From Deltaproteobacteria bacterium (GTDB taxonomy: Bacteria; Myxococcota_A; Polyangia; Polyangiales; JADJMO01), in contig JALHOE010000076.1 of assembly GCA_022843175.1 (NCBI GenBank), forward strand, positions 1 to 36,976: 36,976 nt of DNA. The letters run 5' to 3'. Below are positions 1 through 8,604 of this stretch, piece by piece (position 1 is the stretch's first letter; each line of letters starts with the position of its first letter). Under the pieces are notes generated by a model. It ran no database searches and was not told the origin of the DNA. It worked only from the letters and a program-made list of their open reading frames with translations. The position numbers and the translations under genes were made by a program.

Positions 1-609
1 GGCCGCGATCCGTGGATCGGCAAGCTCGCGAGCGAGCTCGCGGTCGGCGTCCTCGACGTCGGCGGCCGTCGTGACGGCGCGCTCTCGGGCGAGCTGTCGT
101 GGACCACCCGTCGCGCGAGCGGCGGCTCGACGTTGCTCGGCCTGCAGGGCGCGGCGACGCGCGCGATCGACACCCGCGCCGGCTACGGTTGGCTGCTCGC
201 GGGGCGCACCCGCTGGGAGTATTCGCGCGGTGGATTCGGCGCCGAGCTGCGCGGCGCCGCGCGCGGCGATTTGTCGGTGCTCGCGGGTTGGGCGCTCCTC
301 GGCGCCGAGCTCGCCCCGCGGCTCACGACCGCGACCGGCCTCTATGCGCCCGGCGCGACGGTCGGCGTCGGCACCGGCTTTCCCATCGGCTTCGGGTTTC
401 GGATCGGCGGCGATGTCGACGTGTACGCCAAGACCTGGTCGGAGCGGCCGTCGCTCCTCGATGTGCGCGGCACGCTGCGCTATCGCCACCCGTGCGGGTG
501 CTTTCGCCTCGCCGTGCGCGGCGGACGCGTCGTCGGCCGCGAGGGCATCGACATCTTCGCGAGCTTCGAGCTCGCCCGCACCGAACCCAACGACCCCCGG
601 GATTTCTAG
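1..609 (+). CDS. C-terminal part of an outer-membrane beta-barrel protein, LptD-like (5' end outside window)
   Basis: The frame is open from base 1, so the gene starts upstream of the window; about 202 codons are visible. The segment is made of short alternating polar/nonpolar strands rich in Gly, Arg and aromatic residues, and it ends in Phe (PRDF), as outer-membrane barrels do. Near the end, YRHPCGCF places two Cys almost together, followed by a strand with GREGIDIF. This recalls the C-terminal strands of LptD, which carries lipopolysaccharide to the outer leaflet and has an adjacent Cys pair there. The LptD assignment is inference from this short region; another large barrel protein is possible. 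It converges on the minus-strand gene ending at 702. Confidence 0.5.
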   Translation, partial: GRDPWIGKLASELAVGVLDVGGRRDGALSGELSWTTRRASGGSTLLGLQGAATRAIDTRAGYGWLLAGRTRWEYSRGGFGAELRGAARGDLSVLAGWALLGAELAPRLTTATGLYAPGATVGVGTGFPIGFGFRIGGDVDVYAKTWSERPSLLDVRGTLRYRHPCGCFRLAVRGGRVVGREGIDIFASFELARTEPNDPRDF

Positions 610-610
610 G

Positions 611-688
611 GAGCCGCGACGTGGAGCCGCGACCGTCAGGGAGCGGGTTACCCGGACCGACAACCTGCTCGCTCACGCTCGCGGCTCC
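611..688. repeat. Inverted repeat between convergent genes, possible bidirectional terminator
   Basis: GAGCCGCGA occurs twice (611-619 and 624-632). The second copy with its flanking base (623-632) is perfectly complementary to 679-688, giving a 10-bp stem with a 46-nt loop. It lies between two convergent genes and is followed on the plus strand by a T-rich stretch (GTTTGGTTTC). The long loop makes a classical intrinsic terminator uncertain. Confidence 0.4.
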
Positions 689-701
689 GTCGTTTGGTTT
701 C

Positions 702-1748
702 TCAGCGGCGCACGAGCTCGAGCTTCTTGATCATTCGGGCTTCGAATCGCTTCTGATCGACGCCCAATTGCTCGCGCAGCGCGCCCGTGCGCAGCAGCTT
801 CCGTTGCCGGGCGGGCACCGCGTCCTCCACGGCGCCGAGGCCTCCCTTGAACGCGCGGTCGAAGCCCGCGAGCGCGCGCAGGCAGCCGAGCTGCTGCGGG
901 TTGCGCGTGTGGGTCTCGACCAGCGCCGCGACGATCTCGCCGCGCTCGGCCTCGTCGAGGAGCTCCGTCCGGCCGAGCAGCTCGCCCCACGCGTCGAGGA
1001 ACGGCGCGATCGGCAGGAGCAGCTTTCGGCTCTTGCGCAGCGAACGCGCGGGCCGCAGCGCGAGGAAGCGGTCGTTCTCCGGCGCCATGATCGGTTTGTT
1101 GATCGCGCCCGGCACCGCGAAGCGCCCGCCCTCGTGCCCGAGCCGCGTGAGCCGCGACCGCAGCTCGCCGGCCTGCACGTGACGCGGCCACGCCTCGACC
1201 ACGCGCGAGAGATCGCCGAGGTTGTGCGCGAGCACCGTCGCACACCGGAGGATCTCCAACGGATCGCGGCACACGCCGAAGATCTTCTCCTCGCGATCGA
1301 GCTCGCCGTCGATCCGCGACAGCGCCCGCTCGCGCGCCTGCTCGGCGCCGAGCGCGATCGCGCGACCGAGCGCGCCGGCCCACACCGAGAGCCACTCGCC
1401 CTGATGGCCGCTCACGTCCCCCGCGCTCGTGCCGACGACGCGCTCCGACACCAGACGCGGCTCCCAGCTCGCCGCTTCGTCGACCACGTCGAGCGCCGCG
1501 AGCAGCTGATCCTCGGTCTCGAGCGACCACCACAGGTGATGGCGGATGCGGGTGTCTACGTCGGTCGGGACGAAGGTGGCGACGGTGGTGAAGTGCGCGG
1601 CGAGGAGCAGCCGGAGGTACGGGATGAGGTTCGCGGGGTTGACGCTCTCGTCGAGCGCGTCGCGAAAGCCGCTCGGCTCCTCCAGCGCCCAGGCGGCGGT
1701 GCTCTTCACCTGCGAAATCAACAGCGCCGGCGCGATCCCCTGCTTCAT
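702..1748 (-). CDS. Conserved-looking hypothetical protein (348 aa)
   Basis: I do not recognise the family. ATG at 1748 overlaps the stop of the upstream methyltransferase gene (ATGA), so the two are translationally coupled. The protein is mostly helical with no signal peptide or membrane segment: an N-terminal half rich in hydrophobic helices (ALLISQVKSTAAWALEEPSG), a middle with ERALSRIDGELDREEKIFGV, and a basic C-terminus (ARQRKLLRTGALREQLG ... MIKKLELVRR). The frame stays open far upstream of 1748, but that part is low-complexity Arg-rich shadow translation over the methyltransferase, so the start at 1748 is preferred. A cytoplasmic role together with the methyltransferase is inference from coupling only. 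Confidence 0.7.
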   Translation of the reverse strand: MKQGIAPALLISQVKSTAAWALEEPSGFRDALDESVNPANLIPYLRLLLAAHFTTVATFVPTDVDTRIRHHLWWSLETEDQLLAALDVVDEAASWEPRLVSERVVGTSAGDVSGHQGEWLSVWAGALGRAIALGAEQARERALSRIDGELDREEKIFGVCRDPLEILRCATVLAHNLGDLSRVVEAWPRHVQAGELRSRLTRLGHEGGRFAVPGAINKPIMAPENDRFLALRPARSLRKSRKLLLPIAPFLDAWGELLGRTELLDEAERGEIVAALVETHTRNPQQLGCLRALAGFDRAFKGGLGAVEDAVPARQRKLLRTGALREQLGVDQKRFEARMIKKLELVRR

Positions 1749-2395
1749 GCGAACCGGTGGGCGATCGTCCAATGACGATCGCTGGTGCGGAGGACCGAGG
1801 TGGAGGGAATACCGAGGGGCGAGACCATGGCGACGACCTCGTCGAGGGTGAGCGCGGCGCGGAGCGAGTCGGCGAAGAGGCCACGGGCGCGCTCGGTCTC
1901 GTCGGCGGCGTAGGTGGCGAGGAGCTGCTGCACCGCCTCTTCGGAAGCGGGGCGCTCGAGATCGCGCACGAAGAGCAGCCCGCGCGACAGGCGCACGAGC
2001 TCTTGGAGCAGCCTCTCCGGCGCGGGGATGTGGTGGACGATCGAGTTGGACATCACGACGTCGAACTCGCCCTCGACGTTCATGCCCTTGGCGTCGGCGC
2101 GCACCAGGGTGATGCGGCCGTCGAGGCCCGCCTCGGCGACGTTGCGCCGCGCGACCGCGAGCATGTGCTCGGCGAGATCGGTCGCCACGACCGAGCAGGT
2201 GGCGTGCAGGCGGCAGAGCTCGATCGGGATCCGCGCGGTGCCGGTGCCCACGTCGAGCACGCGCTTCGGGTCGGGCACGAGGGCGAGGAGGTCCTCGCAG
2301 AAGGCGCGGTTGACCTCGCGATGGTCCATCGCGTCGTACTCCGCGGCCTCCTCGGCGGTGTCCATCACCTCGGGCTCGAGCGTGCGATTCAGCAT
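1745..2395 (-). CDS. Class I SAM-dependent methyltransferase
   Basis: The 216-aa protein has the Rossmann-type SAM site: motif I VLDVGTGTARIPIEL (about residues 46-60), an acidic residue after the second strand (VVATDLAEHML), an acidic/Ala segment (LVRADAKGM) and motif IV FDVVMSNSIVHHI. This is the Methyltransf_25/11 type that methylates small molecules; the substrate cannot be told. It is the first gene of a two-gene minus-strand unit with the hypothetical protein ending at 702 (4-nt overlap). It diverges from the TPR gene at 2446, with 50 bp between the starts. Confidence 0.85.
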   Translation of the reverse strand: MLNRTLEPEVMDTAEEAAEYDAMDHREVNRAFCEDLLALVPDPKRVLDVGTGTARIPIELCRLHATCSVVATDLAEHMLAVARRNVAEAGLDGRITLVRADAKGMNVEGEFDVVMSNSIVHHIPAPERLLQELVRLSRGLLFVRDLERPASEEAVQQLLATYAADETERARGLFADSLRAALTLDEVVAMVSPLGIPSTSVLRTSDRHWTIAHRFA

Positions 2396-2445
2396 GAAAA
2401 CGCCAGGGTAGTGCCCGCGGAATCCGTCGGGTATCCTTTCTCGCG

Positions 2446-3096
2446 ATGCGTCGCTCCCTCTCGGTGCTCATGCTCGGTTCGGTCGTGGCGATCTCTGCGG
2501 TCGCGTTCGCGGCCAAGGACGACAAGGCCAAGGAGTCCCCTGGCGCCAAGGCGATCAGCGAGTACGACAAGACCATCGTCGACGCGCACAAGGCCTTCGC
2601 GGCCGGCGTCGCCGGCGGCGCGCTCGACGACGCCGTCGCAGGCTACCGCAAGGCGATCGGGCTCGACCCGAACCGCCCCGAGGGCCACCTCTATCTCGGC
2701 GGCGCGCTCTACCAGAAGGGCGACTACGCCGCCGCCGAAGAGGCCCTCACCTCCGCGCAGAACCGCGCGAAGTCGGGCGGCGCCTACGCCAACTACCTCG
2801 GCAAGGCGATGTTCCTGATCGCCACCGTCAAAGAGGTCCAGGGCAAAGCCGACGAGGCGAAGACGGCGTGGAAGGCCTACGAGGACTTCGCCAAGGCCAA
2901 CCCCGACAAGACCTACCCCGAGGGCTCGGGCGACGCGCCGCCGATGCTCCTCAAGGTCTACCCGGGGAGCGCCGTCGAGCGGCAGAACAAGATCGAGACC
3001 TACGCGAAGTCGGTCACCGAATACGCCAAGGTCAAAGAGGCGATCCTGAAGCGGCAGAAGGAGCTCGGCATCGAGCCGAGCATCCCGAAGAAGTAG
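2446..3096 (+). CDS. Secreted tetratricopeptide-repeat protein
   Basis: The 216-aa protein starts with a clear signal peptide: MRRS, a hydrophobic core (VLMLGSVVAISAVAFA) and an AFA-A cleavage-like site near residue 22. Residues about 40-130 contain TPR-like helix pairs (DDAVAGYRKAIGLDPNRPEG then HLYLGGALYQKGDYAAAEEAL), which normally act as protein-protein scaffolds. The C-terminus is Lys-rich (ILKRQKELGIEPSIPKK). The likely location is periplasm. The short gap to the divergent methyltransferase holds a TATCCT hexamer at about 2432-2437 that could be a -10 element. The partner is unknown. Confidence 0.8.
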   Translation: MRRSLSVLMLGSVVAISAVAFAAKDDKAKESPGAKAISEYDKTIVDAHKAFAAGVAGGALDDAVAGYRKAIGLDPNRPEGHLYLGGALYQKGDYAAAEEALTSAQNRAKSGGAYANYLGKAMFLIATVKEVQGKADEAKTAWKAYEDFAKANPDKTYPEGSGDAPPMLLKVYPGSAVERQNKIETYAKSVTEYAKVKEAILKRQKELGIEPSIPKK

Positions 3097-3108
3097 CCGC
3101 CGATCGCG

Positions 3109-3693
3109 TCAGTTGTTGCAGCCGACCGCGGCGAGCACGGTGTCGAAGCAGTCGCGGATCTCGGCGCACGAGCGCTCGACGCACGACTTCATCTTCGCGC
3201 GCACGTCGTCGTTCATGACGCCGTGATCGAAGCCGCAATAGTCGTCGGAGAACGTGCTCATTCCCCCCGCGCTGCACGCGGTGCGCTTCTCGTTGCAGGT
3301 CTTTACGTAGGCCTGCACCACCGGATCGCTGATGTAGTTCATCGCCCGCTTGGCGATGCAGTCGTCGTCCTTCACGCCGCACTCGCGCGTGGAGAGGCAG
3401 GTGAGTAGCGGGCTGAGGTCTGCCGGGCGAGCGACGTTCTTGAAGCAACGCAGCTGTTGCTCGCACTGCACGGCGCTGAACGTGCCCGTCTCGCACCGCA
3501 CTGCGCGCTCGGCGGCGGCGGCGCAGAAGTCGAGCGGCGCGCCGTCGGGCAACGTGACCGGCGTGGTGTCGGTGACGGTGCTGCCATCGCCCGAGGCCGT
3601 GGTGTCGGTCGCGGCGTCGGTCGTCGTCGACGTGTCGTCGGTCTTGCCGCCGCAGCCCACGACCAAAGCGCTCAAGATGAGGAAGCGAGTCAT
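3109..3693 (-). CDS. Cys-rich lipoprotein of unknown function
   Basis: The 194-aa protein has a lipoprotein signal peptide, MTRFLILSALVVGCGG, with Cys14 as the lipidation site. A Thr/Asp/Ser-rich linker (residues about 17-50) follows, then a domain with about 13 Cys residues in spaced pairs (CAAAAERAVRC, CEQQLRC, CLSTREC, CIAKR, CNEKRTAC, CVERSC, CFDTV). The pattern suggests a disulfide-bonded outer-membrane or periplasmic domain. Such Thr-rich Cys-rich lipoproteins are common in Polyangia, but their function is unknown. The gene ends 12 bp from the convergent TPR gene, and its start is only 14 bp from the stop of the kinase gene upstream on the same strand. Confidence 0.75.
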   Translation of the reverse strand: MTRFLILSALVVGCGGKTDDTSTTTDAATDTTASGDGSTVTDTTPVTLPDGAPLDFCAAAAERAVRCETGTFSAVQCEQQLRCFKNVARPADLSPLLTCLSTRECGVKDDDCIAKRAMNYISDPVVQAYVKTCNEKRTACSAGGMSTFSDDYCGFDHGVMNDDVRAKMKSCVERSCAEIRDCFDTVLAAVGCNN

Positions 3694-3707
3694 GCCCGCA
3701 GCGTAAC

Positions 3708-5432
3708 TCACTTGTATTTGGCGGCCATTAGCCCGACCAGCACAGCGAGGACGATGACCGCGACGAGCATCAGGGCCACGCTCGTGCGGCTCCGCGGCTC
3801 CGGCTCGGCCTCTGGGGGCGGCGCCACGGCGCGCTGGCCCGAGGCCGGCGGGATCGAGGGTGGCGAGAACTGCTGCTGGTAGTTCACCTGCGTCGACGGC
3901 ACCGGTCGCGAGGGCGGCACCTCGGCCGCGGAGACCGGCGGCGGGAACCGCAAGAGCATCGCGTTCATGTCGCCGCGCGCGAGGGTGGGCGCGTCGAGGT
4001 CGACGTCGCTCGTGCGGTCCTCGATCCGCGGCGATGGCGCCGACTGGATGAGCGGACGCGGTGCCGTCCCGGTCTGCGCGGTGGTCCCGCCCATCACCGG
4101 CCGCTGCGGCACGGGCACGTTGGGGATGCGCGCGAAGGCCTGCGCTGCGGCGAGCCCCCACACCATCTCGCCCGCGGCGGCCGAGCGCTCCGGCGACGCA
4201 CCGGGCGGCATCGACGGGCTGCGGCGCGGCGCAGGGATGCCGGGGGGCGCGCGACGCTTCGCGGCGGTGGCCTCGGCGAGCGCGAGGGGACGTGAGCCGA
4301 GGATCATGTCGCGCGGCGAGCCGACCAGCGTCGGCATGTTCTCGTCTTCTTCTTCTTCGTCTCCCTCGCTGTCGAACGCGACGGTGAACGCGTCGGGCTT
4401 GCGGGCGAGCTCGCGCGCGCGCTGCCGATGCGACTCCGCCATCTCGGCGACCTCGTCGCGCCCGGGCTCTCCGCCGGAGGTCGTGCTCGCCTGACGTTTG
4501 CGCGGTGCAAGCGGCGGCATCGCCGGCACCGGGCCGGGCTCGGGCAGCGGCTGCGATGCGATCGGCGGCGGCACGCCCTTTTGGAGGGCGGACACGTCGC
4601 GCTGCATGTCCTCGGCGCTCTCGTAGCGACGCTCGGGCTCGAACTCGAGCGCGCGATCGATCATCGCGCACACGCCGTCGGGGAGCTGGGGCGCGACGCT
4701 CTTCAGCTTCGGCGCGCGCTGCGTGGCGACCTGCGCGATCTGCTCGGCGCCGCGCCCGACGTGCACGTGCCGCCCGGCGAGGAGACGGAAGAGCGTGGCG
4801 CCGAGCGCGTAGATGTCGGACCGCGCGTCGGCGTCGCGTCCGAGCCCGCGCGCTTGCTCGGGCGCCATGTACGCGGGGGTGCCGAGCGGCACGCCGGTGC
4901 GGGTGAGGCGCGCGGCCGAGGTGTCGAGCACACGCGCGATCCCGAAGTCGAGGACCTTCACCTGACCGCTGCGACAGAGGAAGAGGTTCGCGGGCTTGAG
5001 ATCGCGGTGAACGATGCCCCGCTTGTGAGCAACCGTGAGCACGTCGAGCGCCTGCGCGGCGATGTCGAGCACCGCCGGCACGTCGAAGGTGACGCCGGTG
5101 TCGAGGAGCTCGAGGAGCGAGGAGCCGTCGAGCAGCTCCATCACGAGGAACGGGCCGAGCTTCGGATCGGCGTCGTCGTCGAACACGTGGACGGTGCCCA
5201 TGTGCTCGAGCGAGTTCGCGAGGTAGGCCTCGCGGAGGAATCGCTCGCGGGCGATCTGGTCCTCGCTCAGCGGACCGTGCAGCAGCTTGATCGCCGCGCG
5301 CGCGCCGTTGCGATGCCGCGCCGAGTACACCGCGGCCATCCCGCCGACCCCGAGGACGTCCTCGAGGACCCACCGTTCCTTCAGGACGTGCCCCAGCCGC
5401 TCCCGCGCTTGGGAAAGGTGGGGATCGGACAC
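3708..5432 (-). CDS. Hanks-type serine/threonine protein kinase with C-terminal membrane anchor
   Basis: The 574-aa protein has an N-terminal kinase domain (residues about 20-290): Gly-rich loop GVGGMAAVYSARH, catalytic Lys49 in AAIKLL, HRDLKPAN with Asp144, DFG at 162-164 followed by IAR, and activation/P+1 segment GTPAYMAPEQ. All catalytic residues are present, so it should be an active kinase. A long Pro/Ala/Ser-rich linker with an acidic patch (EEEEDENMPT) leads to one hydrophobic helix (ALMLVAVIVLAVLVGLMAA) ending just three residues before the stop. The kinase would therefore be tail-anchored with essentially no extracytoplasmic sensor. It diverges from the M61 peptidase gene (105 bp between starts). 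The substrate is unknown. Confidence 0.92.
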   Translation of the reverse strand: MSDPHLSQARERLGHVLKERWVLEDVLGVGGMAAVYSARHRNGARAAIKLLHGPLSEDQIARERFLREAYLANSLEHMGTVHVFDDDADPKLGPFLVMELLDGSSLLELLDTGVTFDVPAVLDIAAQALDVLTVAHKRGIVHRDLKPANLFLCRSGQVKVLDFGIARVLDTSAARLTRTGVPLGTPAYMAPEQARGLGRDADARSDIYALGATLFRLLAGRHVHVGRGAEQIAQVATQRAPKLKSVAPQLPDGVCAMIDRALEFEPERRYESAEDMQRDVSALQKGVPPPIASQPLPEPGPVPAMPPLAPRKRQASTTSGGEPGRDEVAEMAESHRQRARELARKPDAFTVAFDSEGDEEEEDENMPTLVGSPRDMILGSRPLALAEATAAKRRAPPGIPAPRRSPSMPPGASPERSAAAGEMVWGLAAAQAFARIPNVPVPQRPVMGGTTAQTGTAPRPLIQSAPSPRIEDRTSDVDLDAPTLARGDMNAMLLRFPPPVSAAEVPPSRPVPSTQVNYQQQFSPPSIPPASGQRAVAPPPEAEPEPRSRTSVALMLVAVIVLAVLVGLMAAKYK

Positions 5433-5537
5433 CGAGGGAGTCTACCCCATGCGGAGAATCAGAAGCGAAATGCCCGAGGCGTACAGTCTCCGCCTGGCAG
5501 GTCGATGCCGCGGGCTCTAGCCTGGGCAGACGCTCGC

Positions 5538-7277
5538 ATGGCAGTCCGACACAAGGTTTCGCTCTCCGATCCCAACGCGCATCTGATCACGGTGAGCAGC
5601 ACCTTTACGGCCGAGCCGGGGCAAGTTCTCCCCGAGCCGCTCGAGGTGGCGATGCCGGTGTGGACGCCCGGCAGCTACCTCGTCCGCGAGTATGCGCGCT
5701 GCGTGGAGAGCCCGCGCGCTTCTGCCTCCGCCGAGATCCGCAAGATCCGCAAGAACGCCTGGCAGATCAAGCACGGCGGCGCCGCGGAGGTCACGTTTAC
5801 CTACGAGCTCTACTGCAACGACCTGTCGGTCCGCACCAACCACGTCGACAGCTCGCACCTCTTCCTCAACGGGGCGGCCGCCTTCGTCTTCGCCACCCAC
5901 GCCCCCCAAGAGGGCGCGGAGCTCACGCTCGACCTGCCGGACCACTGGAAGATCGCCACGTCGCTCCCGCGGGCCGGCATCAACCCGCGCGTGCTGGTCG
6001 CCAAAACCTTCGACGAGCTCGTCGATGCGCCGATCCACGCCGGTCACGAGCAGTCGCGCTCGTTCGACGTGGGGGGCAAGCCGCACGAGTTCGCCATCTG
6101 GGGCGAGGCCAAGGCCGCCAACTGGGACGAGATCGTCCGCGACACCAAGACGATCATCGAGACCGAGTCGCAGATGCTCGGCGGGCTCCCCTACGACAAC
6201 TACACCTTCATCTGGCTGCTCTCGCCGAAGAACCGGGGCGGGCTCGAGCACGAGTCCTCCACGGCGCTCACCATTCCGCCCGCGTCGTTCGACGACCGCC
6301 GCGGCTACCTCGACGTGATGTCGCTCGTCGCGCACGAGTTCCTCCACCTGTGGAACGTGAAGCGCATCCGCCCCGCGGGCCTGACGCCCTACCGCTACGA
6401 GGAAGAGAACTACACGCGACAGCTGTGGTGGTTCGAGGGCGGCACGTCGTACTTCGACTGGCGCATCCTGCGGCTCGCCGGGCTGTGCACGGTCGAGGAG
6501 TACCTCGAGCACCTGGGCGACGAGCTCGCCCGTCTCGAGGACACCCCCGGCCGCGCCGCGCAGGCGGCGAGCGAGGCCTCGTTCGACGCGTGGATCAAGC
6601 TCTATCGCGCCGACGAGAACACCATCAACAGCACCGTCAGCTACTACCTCAAGGGCGAGATCGTCTGCGCCCTGCTCGACGTCGAGCTGCGCGTCCGCAC
6701 CAAGGGCGAGCGCGGCCTCGACCACGTGCTCGCCGAGCTGTGGCGCGCGTTCGGGAGAGAGGGCCGCCCGGTCCCCGAGGACGGGCTGTTCGAGGTGTTC
6801 GATCGCGTCGCCGGCGTGTCGATGACCGACGTGCTCGCGCCGTGGGTCGACGGGCGCGACGAGCTCCCGGTCGACACCGTGCTCGCGAAGATGGGCCTCG
6901 AGGTGCGTCGCGACAGCAACGGTCGGCGCGGGCGTGGCTCGCTCGGCGTGCGCCTCCGCACCACCGAGGGCCGCGCGGTCATCGCGTCGGTGCTCCGCGG
7001 TCGCGCGGCGCAGCGGGCCGGCATCGACGCGGGCGACGAGATCGTCGCGATCGGCGGTCGCCGCGTGGAGAGCGGCAAGATCGAGCCGGCGCTCAACGGC
7101 AACGGCCCGGGCAGCACCCTCGAGTTCGTGGTCAGCCGCGACGGCGCCATGCGCACGATGCAGGTAACGCTGGACACGCCGGTGCAAGATCGGATCAAGA
7201 TCGGGCTCGCCGAGGGCGCGACGCCGGCGCAGCGCACCTTGCTGCAGGCGTGGCTCCACGGCCTGCCCGCCCGATGA
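5538..7277 (+). CDS. M61-family metallopeptidase (glycyl aminopeptidase type) with PDZ domain
   Basis: The 579-aa protein has the M61 layout: an N-terminal beta domain (VWTPGSYLVREYAR), a GGLEHESS substrate-site motif (about 234-241), the zinc site HEFLH (His266, Glu267, His270) with LWNVKRIRP, and downstream Glu300 in QLWWFEG as third ligand. A C-terminal PDZ domain follows (about 455-550; GSLGVRL, RGRAAQRAGIDAGDEIVAIGG). M61 enzymes release N-terminal Gly/Ala residues from peptides. No signal peptide is seen, so it is probably cytoplasmic. ATG at 5538 is chosen because the open frame upstream is only shadow over the kinase gene. Its stop overlaps the thioesterase start (ATGA), starting a three-gene operon. 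Confidence 0.92.
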   Translation: MAVRHKVSLSDPNAHLITVSSTFTAEPGQVLPEPLEVAMPVWTPGSYLVREYARCVESPRASASAEIRKIRKNAWQIKHGGAAEVTFTYELYCNDLSVRTNHVDSSHLFLNGAAAFVFATHAPQEGAELTLDLPDHWKIATSLPRAGINPRVLVAKTFDELVDAPIHAGHEQSRSFDVGGKPHEFAIWGEAKAANWDEIVRDTKTIIETESQMLGGLPYDNYTFIWLLSPKNRGGLEHESSTALTIPPASFDDRRGYLDVMSLVAHEFLHLWNVKRIRPAGLTPYRYEEENYTRQLWWFEGGTSYFDWRILRLAGLCTVEEYLEHLGDELARLEDTPGRAAQAASEASFDAWIKLYRADENTINSTVSYYLKGEIVCALLDVELRVRTKGERGLDHVLAELWRAFGREGRPVPEDGLFEVFDRVAGVSMTDVLAPWVDGRDELPVDTVLAKMGLEVRRDSNGRRGRGSLGVRLRTTEGRAVIASVLRGRAAQRAGIDAGDEIVAIGGRRVESGKIEPALNGNGPGSTLEFVVSRDGAMRTMQVTLDTPVQDRIKIGLAEGATPAQRTLLQAWLHGLPAR

Positions 7278-7747
7278 CAGAGCCCCGTTCCCACAAGCTG
7301 TCGGTCACCACCATGACCGAGCACGTCCTGCCGAGCCACGCCAACGCGCTCGGCACCGTGTTCGGTGGCCAGATCATGAGCTGGATCGACGTGTGCGCGG
7401 CGGTCTGCGCGCAGCGTCACGCCAAGAAGCTCGTCGTCACCGCGTTCATCGACGACCTGGTGTTCGAGGGACCGGTGCAGGTCGGCGAGGTCGTCAAGCT
7501 CACCGCGCGCGTCACCGCCACCTTCCGCACCAGCATGGAGATCGAGGTCATCGTCGAGGGCGAGAACCCGCGGCTCGAGAAGAGCTGGCCGTGCGTCCGG
7601 GCGATGCTCACCTTCGTCGCGATCGACGAGCACACGCGCAAGCCGGTGCCGATCCCGCCGCTCCTCCTCGACACCGACGACGATCGTCAGCGTCAGGCCG
7701 AGGCCGAGGAGCGTCGCGCGCATCGCCTCGCGCGAGCCCGCAAATGA
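7274..7747 (+). CDS. Hotdog-fold acyl-CoA thioesterase (YciA/BACH type)
   Basis: The 157-aa protein has the signature of the cytosolic acyl-CoA hydrolase family: SHANALGTVFGGQIMSWID (residues about 21-39), with the conserved Asn-x-x-Gly and the catalytic Asp39, followed by the second strand region VVTAFIDDLVFEGPVQVGE. It should hydrolyse acyl-CoA to free acid and CoA in the cytoplasm. The C-terminus is a charged helical tail (DRQRQAEAEERRAHRLA). It is coupled on both sides by 4-nt ATGA overlaps, to the M61 peptidase upstream and the hydrolase downstream, so the three are surely co-transcribed. A shared pathway is not evident. Confidence 0.9.
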   Translation: MTEPRSHKLSVTTMTEHVLPSHANALGTVFGGQIMSWIDVCAAVCAQRHAKKLVVTAFIDDLVFEGPVQVGEVVKLTARVTATFRTSMEIEVIVEGENPRLEKSWPCVRAMLTFVAIDEHTRKPVPIPPLLLDTDDDRQRQAEAEERRAHRLARARK

Positions 7748-8604
7748 GCCCCCAATCGCTGCGCGTGCCGGGCATGGGCATCGAGCTGCACGTGCTCGAG
7801 TGGACGCCGCCGGAGCTCGCGCGCGGCACGTGCGTCCTGTTGCACGGCTTCCAGGACGTCGCGTGGTCGTGGGACCTCGTCGCGCCGCACCTCGCGGCGC
7901 TCGGCTACCGCGTGCTCGCCCCCGACCAGCGCGGCTTCGGCGACTCGGGCCGCGTGCCCGACGGCGGCTATTACTACTTCCCCGACTACCTGTTCGATCT
8001 CACCGAGCTGTGCGACGCGCTCGCGCCGTCGGCCTCGATCGCGCTCGTCGGGCACTCGATGGGCGGCAACGTCGCGACGATGTTCGCCGGGCTGTTCCCC
8101 GAGCGGGTGCACAAGCTCGCGCTGCTCGAGGGCGTCGGCCCGCCGGCGTTCGGCGAGGACATGGTGATCGACCGCGAGCGCGCCTGGATCGAGGGCGTAC
8201 GCAAGACGCGGGCGCGCGCCGAGAAGCCGATGACGATGGACGAGGTGATCCGCCGCCTCGCCATCGGACACCCCGGTGTGCGCGACGAGGTGATCCGCGC
8301 GCGCGCCAAGCAGCTCTCGCGCGCCGTGGGCAACGAGCAGTACGTGTGGGCGTTCGATCCGCTCCACCGCACGCGGAGCCCGATCCCCTTCTCGATCGAG
8401 CGCTGGCGCGTGCACGCCGCGCGCGTCACCGCCGAGACGCTGTGCGTCGGCGGCGGCACCACCGGCTTTCACCCCGAGGACGAGGGCGACCGCGTCGCGA
8501 CGTTCCCCCGCGCACGCTTCACCGAGATCGAGGACGCCGGCCACATGATGCACTGGACGAAGCCCGAAGAAGTCGCCCGCCTCCTCGCCGAGTTCCTGCG
8601 CTAG
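7744..8604 (+). CDS. Alpha/beta-fold hydrolase
   Basis: The 286-aa protein has the alpha/beta-hydrolase core: oxyanion segment LLHGFQDVAWSWD (about 32-44), APDQRGFGDSG after strand 4, nucleophile elbow GHSMGG with Ser105, and a C-terminal His in EDAGHMMHW. Epoxide hydrolases and haloalkane dehalogenases share this arrangement, but the nucleophile here is Ser, so an esterase/lipase-type activity is more likely. No signal peptide. It is the last gene of the operon with the M61 peptidase and thioesterase (ATGA overlap) and is followed by a GC-rich repeat patch that may end transcription. Confidence 0.9.
   Translation: MSPQSLRVPGMGIELHVLEWTPPELARGTCVLLHGFQDVAWSWDLVAPHLAALGYRVLAPDQRGFGDSGRVPDGGYYYFPDYLFDLTELCDALAPSASIALVGHSMGGNVATMFAGLFPERVHKLALLEGVGPPAFGEDMVIDRERAWIEGVRKTRARAEKPMTMDEVIRRLAIGHPGVRDEVIRARAKQLSRAVGNEQYVWAFDPLHRTRSPIPFSIERWRVHAARVTAETLCVGGGTTGFHPEDEGDRVATFPRARFTEIEDAGHMMHWTKPEEVARLLAEFLR

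Noticed and set aside
323-676. Arg-rich open frames on both strands over nearly every gene (for example 323-676, 3109-5373 upstream part, 5517-7259)
   Set aside because: They are long only because stops are rare at this GC content. They are Arg/Ala/Pro low-complexity, lack ribosome sites and lie over genes with clear motifs.
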